Positions 9,715 to 19,768 of a stretch of 64,000 nt of DNA are shown piece after piece (position 1 is the first letter of the stretch; every line of letters starts with the position of its first letter). The notes beneath the pieces were generated by a model, which saw nothing but the letters and a program-made list of their open reading frames with translations, searched no databases and was not told the origin of the DNA. Position numbers and translations under genes: made by a program. The stretch spans positions 124,001-188,000 of the forward strand of contig CAJFCJ010000024.1 in NCBI GenBank assembly GCA_904063045.1, in the 5' to 3' direction. This stretch comes from Dimorphilus gyrociliatus (taxonomy: Eukaryota > Annelida > Polychaeta > Dinophilidae).

Positions 9715-12642
9715 CGAACTGAATCGTCGTTATCGAAAAACGAAGAATTCACAAAATTGCTAAAACGTGTATGCAAGTTGATTAGACAACAAAAGCAACT
9801 AATTCACTTTCATAATGAAAGGAGAAACCTCCATTTAGGAAAAAGCTATAAAGTAAATTGTCTCCAGCACATTCTTTTCAGTGCTATAGAGAAACTTAGA
9901 TGTCAAATTGACAAGAATTCATCGACTTATTGGTGTGATTGTTTAATTGAAGATAACATGAATAATGATAAAACACATCGTAAAAGCATGTCGAGTACAT
10001 GTGATACCAATGAGAAATATGATAACAATGTAGCAACAAGTTCCAAGAGGAAAAGAAATTGTATTAGAGAGCGGAAAAGCTTTAAAACATCCCTTTCAGA
10101 GGTCCATAATTTAACTGCTCTTTTATCCTCAAAAAAAACATCAAGTCAGTCAACTCAAACAATACAAGTTAGTCGCAATAGAACAGATAAAATGAATATT
10201 CAGACTCAGACTGAACCAAGCCTATTGTCTATAGGAGAGAATTCAGTTAATGGCCAAGACTCTTTCAGAACACACCAAGCTGATTGCAAAACTTTGCCAG
10301 AAATAATTTATAAGATATCAGACAATGATAGCAATGAGTATTTTTTCACTTATACTGAAAAAGGAGATGTTAAACTGCAGAATTCTAATAATCTTAACAA
10401 TCCAAGAGAAGAGTTTAACATAGTATCTAAGACAGAGAATAAGGAAATATCTATTCAAGCGGATAAACTTGACAACGATAATTTAGTAAAAACTTTAAAA
10501 TATAATACAAAACCAGCATCCAATTTTATAAAAGAATTGCAATTGTCTCATTCATATAATATCGATCGAACGGAGGTTTTAGAATCAATTCCTCTATCGG
10601 ATGAAAAAATTCTTAATAATCATTTAATTATCAGTGATGAATTACCCACTTTGGAGACTATTAGTTATGAGTATTATCCAATGGTATCTTATCAAGAATT
10701 TTATCATATTCCTCAAGATACACAAAAATTAGCAAATGTAGAAAAATTCGAAATATTCTCTACTAATATTCATTTCATTTTGGAGCAAGTTAAAACAGCC
10801 AAACCTCAGAAAAGTGAAAAAGCTATTGGAAATAGTAGAAAAAATAAGAGATGTATTAGTGCATTCAATCTTCAACATTGCGGAAACCCTTTCGAACATT
10901 TTCAAAATGAAGATAACAACAAAGCTATGACAAATATAACAAAACCTGATGAAATAATATCAAATAGATTAGAAAATCATGAATATAATAATTTTACAAT
11001 AGAATTTGACGAAAGAGGAAACGTTTTACAAGGAGGCACTGCAATTTTTAAAAGAGAAGAAAATTCACAGCAGAAAAGTTTAATAAAAATAAAGAAGAAT
11101 AAAACGGAAATAATTAAATCATCCTCTAAAGATAATTTAACTTGTTCATTAGAGTTTGACGATAGTTGGAAGAGATTGATAGACGACATCTTTAATTGCG
11201 AACAACTTCAATATCTAGGTTTTATTACAGATGAAGTAGAGAACGCTTATACTCTAAATAAGCATCAGAAGCAGAGCTTATTAGAAAAAGGATGGTGTGA
11301 TCTACTGGATAAACCGCCTGATGAACAAATTAATAGGAAAATGATTCTATGCTATTTATATTTTTACTTAATTAGTATTATCCATAAATTTAATGAAGAG
11401 AATTTCTAAAATAGAATCATTACTCTCCTTGATCAACACATTGAAATTCTGGGTCAAAACGAAGTTAATTTTAACGAACTTGAAGAGGATGGTGTAAACC
11501 TATTAAACTACAAGGATATCATTATGAAAGCTTTGAATTTCTTACGTAAGATATCATCAACTATTAGACGTTCGGCAACTCCACGAAATATTGATATCAA
11601 ATGCATACAAAGACTATTTTCTGATATTATAAACTACGGTAGAGAAGCAGCCATAAAAAATACTCTATTACAAACTTCTTCTGTAAGCGGAAAGGAGGAA
11701 GACTCGATTGGAGAAGATACCACTAGCGTCAACAATGAAAAACCATATTTTTCATCAACCGATTTAAATAATGCATTTAAAAAATTTTTAGAACCGAAAC
11801 AAAAGAAAACCACTTCAAAATCCGCAACTGTCTTGTCCGACCGAACCATTCAATCGGAACTTTCGCTGAATGATGAAACAGCAAATGCAGTTGACTCATT
11901 GGGACAAATAATACCCGATGAAGCAAATTATATATATTCTCACGTAAACCCTGTTGTTAATATCCAATTATCATCGGATAGTTCAAGCCAAATATCGCTT
12001 AGTTCAACTGGTTCTGTTGGCCAAATTAACAGTTACGATACAATATCACATCAGGCAAGTACAAGTCAAGAGATTTCGTATAAATTGAGTAATATTGCTA
12101 AAAATAAGATGGATAGCATATTAAAAAGTTACGTTCCAACTATTAATCTTTGGGGCAATGACAGTAGAAAAGATGAATTGGAGAGTAATTCTCAAAATGA
12201 GATGAGAAAACAAGTTAAAGATAGTTTCTTATTAAAATCTAGGGATGCATTTCATTTTTTATCAATTTATTAATGCAAATAATGTAGGAAAAACAAAAAG
12301 AAATCATGATGTGCATCCTTAAGGCAATTTAATCGAATAGGAAAGGAGGAAAAAGCCACTAAACCTATACATCTTCCCGGCTATGTTCTAAAACAAAAAG
12401 GAAGCAATGATGGAATAATCCATCAAAAATCTCCTCAAAATGACAATAGCAATGAATTTAAAGAATCATTTATGTTTGTTACCAAACAAGAACAGCAAGA
12501 GAATTGTGATAATGATGAAGAAGATTCACTAGATCTACCAGATTCTATAAGATATATTCAAATGTCTCTATCTACTTCAACCGATGACGATGAGGAAATC
12601 CATACGAACAACTTAAAAAAAGATCGAAAGTCCTTCTTTTAA
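9715..12642 (+). CDS. Unrecognised low-complexity protein with two TQT (LC8-type) motifs
   Basis: Long coding-like frame from an acceptor AACAG at 9710-9714 to a stop at 12640-12642. The same frame is open at 9715-11406, 11410-12270 and 12310-12639, broken by TAA at 11407 and a stop cluster at 12271-12309. Introns can remove both breaks: 11375-11464 (90 bases, phase 1), and either 12214-12345 or 12224-12340. The protein is Asn/Ser/Lys/Glu rich and mostly disordered, with TQT motifs at 10150-10161 and 10201-10212 like dynein light chain LC8 ligands. No ATG occurs in frame before 9958, so an upstream exon, trans-splicing, or splicing from CEP83 exon 12 (same phase 0) is needed. Family unknown. 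A decaying gene is possible. Its stop lies 6 bases from that of the next gene, which is convergent. Confidence 0.5.
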
Positions 12643-12648
12643 AAAGTT

Positions 12649-14274
12649 TTATATTTTAAACATATCATACAGCTTTCTTCTTAAAATTTTTGTACTGGAT
12701 GTCAGTGGCCACTCAGTTATAAAAAATATTTTCTTTAAAGTATGCACGACGCCACCTTCCACATCACTTTTAAAATTCTCATTCCAATAGTCTTCAATTT
12801 CTTTATGGGCTTCCGTTTCTTTATGAATCCATTCTTTTTTCAGTTTAACAACTAAGCATAGATGACATCCTAACCTTTCATCCGGTAGACCAAGAACAAC
12901 ACAAATTTCTATACATTTATTATTGTTCATAACATTTTCAAATGGTAATGGATAAGTTTTTAAAGTGGCTATTTTGATAACGTCATTCAATCTACCCTGA
13001 AATTTAATGTTTCCATCATCGGTCATCAATGCTAAATCTCCAGTTTTTATCCATCCATTTTTATTAAGAGTTTTCGAAGTGTTTTCCGGATCATTAAAGT
13101 AGCAGATCATCATCGTCTTATTTCTTACCCAAATTTCTCCAATTTCACCCCTTTCTAAAATATCTCCATTCTCATCGCGAATACTGAATTCAGTTCCAGC
13201 AGGCAATACCGGAAATGGATTTGGATCTTCTTTCGTTCGAGTTTTTAAAAAAGCTCTTCCCATTTCAGTTGAAGCATAAACTTCAACAACTGGTAGAGAA
13301 GGAGCAATTTCCCATATGTGATGTATAGTTGACATACAGATCGCTTGACCGCCGGTAAGTATCACTTTAGCATGTTTGGCAATTAGTCGAAAATCATTTG
13401 GACTATTGACCATATCGCATATTAAATAGGCAAATAAGACTACTCTCGAACAATTCTCCTTTGAAATAATAGTAGCAATATCTTTTGTTGTAAAAGAACC
13501 TTGATTTGAACACGGATAATCTGTCATAACAACCTGTAATCCAGATAAAAATCCAAAAATAAGCGTAAGGCCACCCGAATATGCTAAAGGTCTATCGCTG
13601 AAAATAACATTATCCCCTGCTATAGAATTCATAAGTGCTTTATTTATATTTCCAAGATATTTTTTTTGATGAACCTGAACAAGTTTCGGTTTTCCTACAG
13701 ATCCCGATGTTGTTAATATAATTAGGTCTTCGTCATTTTGAACTCTCGGTAACTTTGGTTTCATTGAACATTCCTTTATTAAATCTTTATAAAGTATAAC
13801 ATTATCTGTAACATTGTCCAATTTCTCATCCTCTATTAGAATAATATGAGAAAGGTCTTGTGCTTTCTTATTGTCTGAAAATCTTTTCCAATAGCTTGAT
13901 AATGTTACTAATCCTTTGAATTTAAAATCATTGAGCAATAAACGCAGAAATTCTGTTCTTGGAGTAAGCAAAGTATTGAAACCCAACCTTTGGAGTCCAA
14001 TAAATGATATAGCAAATTCTGGTCTATTTGGTAAAAGAAGACAATACACATCGCCTTTTTTACCTTTTCCGAAGAGATTATAAGCAAATTGAAGCGATTG
14101 ATTGCTCCATTGAGATCTCGTAAGAGAAGATCGTCTCATACAAGAATCATAAAAAATCATACATTCCTTATTACCTTCTTCTTCGTCGTATCTATCTAGG
14201 AAATAGTCCACAGTATTATACTTGACTTCGTATTCATTTGGATGGTTTTTGCAACAATACGAAAGCTCATTCAT
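12649..14274 (-). CDS. AMP-binding acyl-CoA synthetase-like protein, copy A
   Basis: Intronless, 541 residues from ATG at 14274; the open frame extends to a TTG at 14292, but the paralog also starts at the equivalent of 14274. Adenylating-enzyme (ANL superfamily) motifs, numbered from 14292: P-loop TTSGSVGKPK (194-203), YASTE (339-343), TGDL (417-420), hinge GRLNDVIK (433-440) and C-terminal Lys in TKILRRK (534-540). These predict activation of a carboxylate to acyl-AMP and then a thioester. The substrate is unknown; the closest style is ACSF2/4-coumarate-CoA-ligase-like. There is no PTS1 tail and no signal peptide. The usual Gly after the hinge is replaced (IATLKTYP). It shares a 244-base identical block with copy B. 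Confidence 0.85.
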   Translation of the reverse strand: MNELSYCCKNHPNEYEVKYNTVDYFLDRYDEEEGNKECMIFYDSCMRRSSLTRSQWSNQSLQFAYNLFGKGKKGDVYCLLLPNRPEFAISFIGLQRLGFNTLLTPRTEFLRLLLNDFKFKGLVTLSSYWKRFSDNKKAQDLSHIILIEDEKLDNVTDNVILYKDLIKECSMKPKLPRVQNDEDLIILTTSGSVGKPKLVQVHQKKYLGNINKALMNSIAGDNVIFSDRPLAYSGGLTLIFGFLSGLQVVMTDYPCSNQGSFTTKDIATIISKENCSRVVLFAYLICDMVNSPNDFRLIAKHAKVILTGGQAICMSTIHHIWEIAPSLPVVEVYASTEMGRAFLKTRTKEDPNPFPVLPAGTEFSIRDENGDILERGEIGEIWVRNKTMMICYFNDPENTSKTLNKNGWIKTGDLALMTDDGNIKFQGRLNDVIKIATLKTYPLPFENVMNNNKCIEICVVLGLPDERLGCHLCLVVKLKKEWIHKETEAHKEIEDYWNENFKSDVEGGVVHTLKKIFFITEWPLTSSTKILRRKLYDMFKI

Positions 14275-14717
14275 TTTTTTTTCTAAAGTCAATCTTATTA
14301 AATCTCAACAGTTAAAAGTTATTGTAGGAGGGTGTGATAAAACAAGGCAAATACGCCTGATCCGTATACTTTAGACATTTAATACTAATGTGTTTACAAT
14401 CCATTTGTACTTTTAAACTTTGGGAGGTCAAAAAAGTTCCTTCAATACTATTCTCGTCGTACAATACATATAGAGAAATTTCAGAGTTCTTACTGCATAA
14501 TCAACTGTAGACGGGTCTTAGTTTATTAGTACTACGTAAGCAAGAATGACTAAATTGCGTAATTATTAGTAAAAATCTACGAATGTTCATACATAGTTAT
14601 TTTGTTTGGAAATATTGAATCACCCTTATAATGGCCTACATAAAATCGATAACGCGATATTTTCCTCATTTTCCCTTACAGTGAGTTTTCACAACATATA
14701 CTCCTTTCAGGCCGGCT
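14275..14717. other. Divergent intergenic region, synthetase A / Ly6-1
   Basis: 443 bases upstream of both the minus-strand synthetase A and the plus-strand Ly6-1 gene, so both promoters should be here. No named element recognised. Confidence 0.5.
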
Positions 14718-15116
14718 ATGAATACTATTTTGAACGCGTTATGTTTGTTTCTACTGTTGAGTATTTTCTCCATACAGTTATCTTATCAAGTTGTCTGCTA
14801 TGAGTGTAATGCGATTGATAATGACTACTGTAAAGATCAATTCATTGAACAGAATAGCTTCGTTGGAACATGCGAAGGAGTGGCTTGTTTTAAGAGAAAG
14901 ACCTCATATCCAAGTGGAATTCAAGATGTGATTAGAGGATGTAAGAAATATATTAGGGGAGACGACAACACATGTAGATCAGCATCTGTGCCTTACTCGG
15001 ATATAAGACGTGTTAAAGCTGAAGATTGTATTTGCACTGGAGAAAAATGTAATAATTCAAGCAGAGCTACAGTACATGTATTTACTTTCTTAATGATCTT
15101 TCTACATGTTCATTAA
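14718..15116 (+). CDS. Ly6/uPAR-domain secreted protein 1, probably GPI-anchored
   Basis: Single exon of 132 residues. It has an N-terminal signal peptide (hydrophobic core LCLFLLLSIFSI), then a compact cysteine-rich domain opening with CYEC and closing with CICTGEKCNN, the CN end typical of three-finger Ly6/uPAR folds. A final hydrophobic stretch (VFTFLMIFLHV) is consistent with a GPI-attachment signal. The core GVACFKRKTSY and VIRGCK recur in Ly6-3 at 17935. Known relatives (quiver/sleepless, crooked neighbours) are neural or epithelial surface proteins; the role here is unknown. It lies between the two synthetase copies and ends 40 bases before the stop of copy B. Confidence 0.8.
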   Translation: MNTILNALCLFLLLSIFSIQLSYQVVCYECNAIDNDYCKDQFIEQNSFVGTCEGVACFKRKTSYPSGIQDVIRGCKKYIRGDDNTCRSASVPYSDIRRVKAEDCICTGEKCNNSSRATVHVFTFLMIFLHVH

Positions 15117-15155
15117 TGTAAACTACTTTTAGAATAAACTATCAATCATTGACAT

Positions 15156-16866
15156 TTAGATTTTACCAATTTGGCATAAGTTTATCAGCTCCCTTCTCAG
15201 AATTTTTTGACTCGAAGTTAAGGGCCATTTGTTGATAAATAATAATCTGCTGAGTGTAAAAACTTCACCAGACTCTTTATCATTCTTGAAATGTTCATTC
15301 CAAAAGTTCTCAATTTCTCTTCGAGCTTCTGCTCTTTTATCTCTCCATTCTTTCTTCAGTTCAACTATTAAGCACGGTATTGTTCCTAATCTATCATCCG
15401 GCAGACCAATTATTATGCTTATTTCGATACATCTCTGAGTGTTCATTTTATTTTCGATCGGTTGAGGATATTGATTTAAAGTTGCTATCTTTAGAACGTC
15501 GTTAATTCTGCCCTGGAACACAATATCTCCATCGTTGGTAATTAGCGCAAGATCAGCAGTTTTTAACCATCCGCTTGTAGTTATAGTTAAGGAAGTTTGC
15601 ATTGGATCAGTCAAATAATATTTCATTTGCGAAACAGTTCTAACCCATATTTGTCCAATTTGATTTCTATCAGTAACATCTCCGTTCTTATCTCGAATAC
15701 TTAACTCAGCTCCAACTGCTAAAGAAGGAATTGGATTAGGATTTACCTTTGTTCTCATTCTGGAAAAGATCATTCCAGTTTCAGTTGCGGCATAGACGTC
15801 GATAATGGGTATTGCTGGAAAGGTTTCCCATAGACGATGAATAATAGGCATAACAATCTCTTGACCAGAAGTAATAATAACTTTAACACTTTTGGCAAGT
15901 CTTTTAAAACTTTCAATATCGTTTACCATATCGTACAGAAGATAGCCAAAAAATACTGCAGATGTACAGTTTTCAGTAGATATTATGTCGGCAAGATGTT
16001 TAGTTGTTACAGTATCTTAAAAATAAAGAAATTATTATAGATCTGTTAAAAATTTCTTCTATTTGAGTTAATTTTGCTATTAACTCACTTTCATTTGAAC
16101 AAGAATGCTCAGTTGTTATATACTTCATTCCATTCATAAATGAAAATATATAGCCAATACCTCCGGTATATGATAAAGGTCTGTCACTGAAACCCACTCC
16201 TTGATAAACGATACTACCTGATTTAGCAATATTCGTATAAAAATTGATGTAGCCTCTTTGACTCTTTTGAACAAGTTTTGGTTTTCCTACAGATCCCGAT
16301 GTTGTTAATATAATTAGGTCTTCGTCATTTTGAACTCTCGGTAGCTTTGGTTTCACTGAACATTCCTTTATTAAATCTTTGTAAAATATAACATTATTTG
16401 TAACATTGTCCAATTTCTCATCCTCTATTAGAATAATATGAGAAATTTCTTGCGCTTTCCTGTTATCTGAAAATCTTTTCCAATAGCTTGATAATGTTAC
16501 TAATCCTTTGAATTTAAAATCATTTAATATTGACACTAAATGATTTGTACTTGGAGTAAGCAGCGTGTTAAAGCCCAACCTTTGGAGTCCAATAAATGAT
16601 ATAGCAAATTCTGGTCTATTTGGTAAAAGAAGACAATACACATCGCCTTTTTTACCTTTTCCGAAGAGATTATAAGCAAATTGAAGCGATTGATTGCTCC
16701 ATTGAGATCTCGTAAGAGAAGATCGTCTCATACAAGAATCATAAAAAATCATACATTCCTTATTACCTTCTTCTTCGTCGTATCTATCTAGGAAATAGTC
16801 CACAGTATTATACTTGATTTCGTATCCAGCTGGTATATTTCCTTTAGCGTAGGAGAGGTTTTCCAT
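15156..16866 (-). CDS. AMP-binding acyl-CoA synthetase-like protein, copy B
   Basis: Two exons: 16866-16089 and 16015-15156, joined over a 73-base intron (donor GTGAGT, acceptor TTTTAAG, phase 1), giving 545 residues. What looks like a frameshift pair of ORFs is therefore a normal spliced gene. Motifs as in copy A: TTSGSVGKPK, YAATE, TADL in place of TGDL, GRINDVLK, and QKILRRE with the C-terminal Lys. The TGDL glycine is Ala here. The N-terminal 200 residues are almost identical to copy A, while the C-terminal half has diverged widely. Copy A lacks the intron. Substrate unknown. Confidence 0.85.
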
Positions 16867-17321
16867 GCCTTAAATATAGGTCAAAAAATCAGAAATAATT
16901 GATAAATGTAACCAAAATTTACACGTAAGCTTTTATTCTTAAAGCAATACTTGTTGCTGCCAAAAATCGATGTATTTATCACTGTTTTTCTTTTTTTTTT
17001 ATCAATTTTTTAGTAAAATTACCAAACAGCTTATTATAACTAGGCCTAACCGATTGGTCTTTTTTTCTTTATACAGTATATTGAAACATGTAGACATACA
17101 TTGATTTTTTTTTCTTTTTTACAATACAATTTTTTGTTTAGGCCTATTCTACTTCAAGAATTTATCTAACATAGCGTTACGTCGTCCTGATAATAGACTT
17201 AAGTAAGATAGATAAGAAATATTAGTTAATTGTAGATAATATTATTTTCTTTTGCTCGTTTCTGACATATTTATACCGCTTGTAATTTGTACTTTAGTGA
17301 GAGAGACGACATAATAGGAAT
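16867..17321. other. Divergent intergenic region, synthetase B / Ly6-2
   Basis: 455 AT-rich bases with T-runs and two copies of the palindrome TAGGCCTA (17041, 17139). It must hold the promoters of synthetase B and Ly6-2. Confidence 0.5.
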
Positions 17322-17809
17322 ATGAATACAATTTCTATATATTTATTGTTATTTTCTTTAGCGTTTCCATTAATACTATCGGATTCGTTTAGAAATAATG
17401 AAGAATTAAAAACTGGTATATTTTAATTTATTGTATTTTTTATTAATATAAATATATAAACAGTGTATTTATCTATTGATTTAAAAATGAATTAGTTAAG
17501 AAGGTAAAGTGCTTCAAATGTAATTCTAATGAAGATGGAAGATGTTTCGATCAGTTTAATACTAACTATACGAACACTTGCGAAGGAATTGCCTGTTATA
17601 AATCTATAACAAAATTAAGGAGAAAAAGTTTGGATGTCTTCAGAGGATGTAGAATGCATGTATTACCCGAAAATGAATGTTTTGGAAAATCGGGCCAATT
17701 AATAGCTTATCGATGTTTTTGTACCAAAGACTTTTGTAATAATGGAAATCAGTTAGTCGTATTTAACGGTCTCATTTTGGTTTTATATTTACTCTATAGT
17801 TTGTTCTAA
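17322..17809 (+). CDS. Ly6/uPAR-domain secreted protein 2
   Basis: Two exons, 17322-17415 and 17496-17809, joined in phase 1, giving 135 residues. Exon 1 encodes the signal peptide (MNTISIYLLLFSLAFPLIL). Exon 2 encodes the cysteine domain from CFKCNSN through TCEGIACYK and FRGCR to CFCTKDFCNN, then a hydrophobic tail (LILVLYLLYSLF) suggesting GPI anchoring. It is more diverged than Ly6-1 and Ly6-3 but has the same cysteine layout. Each exon is short, so it is easily missed by ORF calling. Confidence 0.78.
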
Positions 17810-17934
17810 ATTAATTAAATAAACAAGATAATACAATCATTCAAACAATACCTCTATCATTTGTTTGAATATTCCATCTAGTATAAATTGAAAGGATTAT
17901 AGTTATATTACATTTTCGTCTTCTTTCATCCGAC

Positions 17935-18348
17935 ATGAACATGTTCAAATTATGTCAATGGGCATTATTCATTTTTTCTGTGTTGTTGTTATTTCAACAA
18001 GTTTTACCGGAAGTTACATGCTATTCATGTAATTCTCTGACTAATGACTTTTGTCAAGATGAATTTCAAGGGGAAGGATTAGTCGATATTTGTACAGGTG
18101 TAGCTTGCTTTAAGAGAAAAACTTCATACGGAAATATCGTTAAAGATGTGATTAGAGGCTGCAAACAGAAACTTCGTACCAAAGAAAATTTTTGCGATTC
18201 ATCAACAATTCCACTAAACAGATTAGCGAGAAGAATTGAATCATTCAATTGCTTGTGTACAAAAGATAATTGTAACTATGGCAATAGATTAAGTATAAAC
18301 TTAATAATTCTTCTATTAATAAATAAAATATATTATTTATTAATATAA
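17935..18348 (+). CDS. Ly6/uPAR-domain secreted protein 3
   Basis: Single exon of 137 residues. Signal peptide (WALFIFSVLLLFQQVLP), cysteine domain from CYSCNSL through CTGVACFKRKTSY and VIRGCK to CLCTKDNCNY, and a hydrophobic C-terminus (LIILLLINKIYYLLI) suggesting GPI anchoring. It is closest to Ly6-1, including at DNA level around GVACFKRKTSY. Its 3' coding end overlaps the last 16 coding bases of the convergent EF-hand gene (stop 18333). Confidence 0.8.
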   Translation: MNMFKLCQWALFIFSVLLLFQQVLPEVTCYSCNSLTNDFCQDEFQGEGLVDICTGVACFKRKTSYGNIVKDVIRGCKQKLRTKENFCDSSTIPLNRLARRIESFNCLCTKDNCNYGNRLSINLIILLLINKIYYLLI

Positions 18349-19641
18349 AAATATATATCTAAATCATCATTCAATAATCTTAAATTCTCAATTGATAACT
18401 GTTCAATAATTCCATTCAATTCTAATTTACTTAAATATTTATCCTGAAAAAGTATAAAACAAAGAATTATTAATGAAAAAATCTGTTATTTTCTTCTGCT
18501 TCTTTTTTTTTTAATAAAAAAAACTTTTACTTTATTTCTATTTGCTTTTAAAAATAATTCATTCGTTCTAGTTTTTGTATAAAGTCTAGAATCTATTTTT
18601 ATCCATTCTCTTATTTCGTTTCTATTTAAATATCCGTCGTTGTCTTTATCTCTTAACTTTGAAAAGTCTTTGGTTAATTCGAAAACATCTTCTTCATCAG
18701 TTGGCATTGAAATTTCTTTTTTTTTAAATTTTTTCTTAAGAGATTAGCAAATCTATGAGATTTAATTAATCTTACTAATGTACTCGGATAGGCTAATTAA
18801 ATTGTCATTGTTCGAATCGAATTCTTTAATTGTTTCCTAATTTAATAATTTTCAAGTAATAATTACATATCGATATCATTTGTTGTTTATTTGTTTATTT
18901 ACATCAATGACTGCGTCACTCATAAATGGGAAATCTTCTGGATGAAGGAAATAATGCCATTCTTGAAAATTTAAACAACTATCACCATCTGTATCTGCAT
19001 ATTTCCATCTATTCTTATTTCTATTTAGTACTCTACTATATTCAATATCTACGTTAATTAACATATCATTAATAAAACTAAGACAAATCAATTATTAGTA
19101 CCTATCTCTAAACTAGTATCTTTATATTGTAACCATGACAATTTATTATTATTCACTTGCTTTAGATTCTTATAATAGGCCTAATTATATATATATATAA
19201 TCAATTTAATATAGAGATATATAAGGATAATGTACTTTCCAAAGCATTTCTGATTCAAGAACTAATCTTCTACATTCAATTTTATATAAGAAATTTTCAA
19301 GCTCTTTCTCGCTAATGTGTTTATCATTGTTTGTATCAATTTTAATAAATACATTATCTCTAAGATAAGAATATTAATGAAAGCTTAAATGAGGTTAGTT
19401 ATATTAATTATACAACTAATAAATAAATTAATTAATTAACTTACAAATTAAACTTAATCTTTTGTTTTCTTTCTTTATATTCAATCTATATTTTAGTGAT
19501 TATATTATACCTTTCTTTCTATATTTAAATTTTTACCTTTTTCAATTGATTTTTTGCCTTTTCTAGCCAATTTTTGTTTACTTTTGTATTAATTACCGAA
19601 AAATGAGTTAAAAGTATAAAATAGAGAACTAATTTCGTCAT
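18333..19641 (-). CDS. CREC-family (calumenin/reticulocalbin-like) EF-hand protein
   Basis: Eight small exons in consistent phase: 19641-19537, 19485-19445, 19359-19236, 19168-19102, 19048-18903, 18836-18776, 18715-18531 and 18443-18333, giving 279 residues (calumenin about 315). It starts with a signal peptide (LVLYFILLTHFSVI). Calcium loops: DTNNDKHISEKE, a degenerate VNNNKLSWLQY, DTDGDSCLNFQE followed by the CREC hallmark FLHPEDFPFM, DSNNDNLISLSE, DKDNDGYLNRNE, and a degenerate last hand. Known CREC proteins are calcium-binding chaperone-like proteins of the ER and secretory route. The C-terminus ends INK and lacks an HDEF/KDEL-type retrieval signal. The exon 7 acceptor (after A-rich DNA) is the least certain boundary. 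Confidence 0.82.
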
Positions 19642-19768
19642 TTTCTCCTTTGTTATTAAATTATAAAAAGAGAAAGAATGACGTCAATTCTTCTTTCGAA
19701 TTGTAAAGAGGACGGGGTCAAGTATCTTTTTAATATAGTTTCATATAGAAAAGTCTCAAAAATTAGCG

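Noticed and set aside
9757-11409. A 550-residue protein starting at 9757
   Set aside because: The first codon is TTG; the frame runs back to an acceptor at 9714, so no genuine start is visible there.
15156-16866. Synthetase B as a pseudogene split by a frameshift
   Set aside because: A clean GTGAGT donor and TTTT-rich acceptor in matching phase restore full homology to copy A, including the segment ending CDM/YDM-V.
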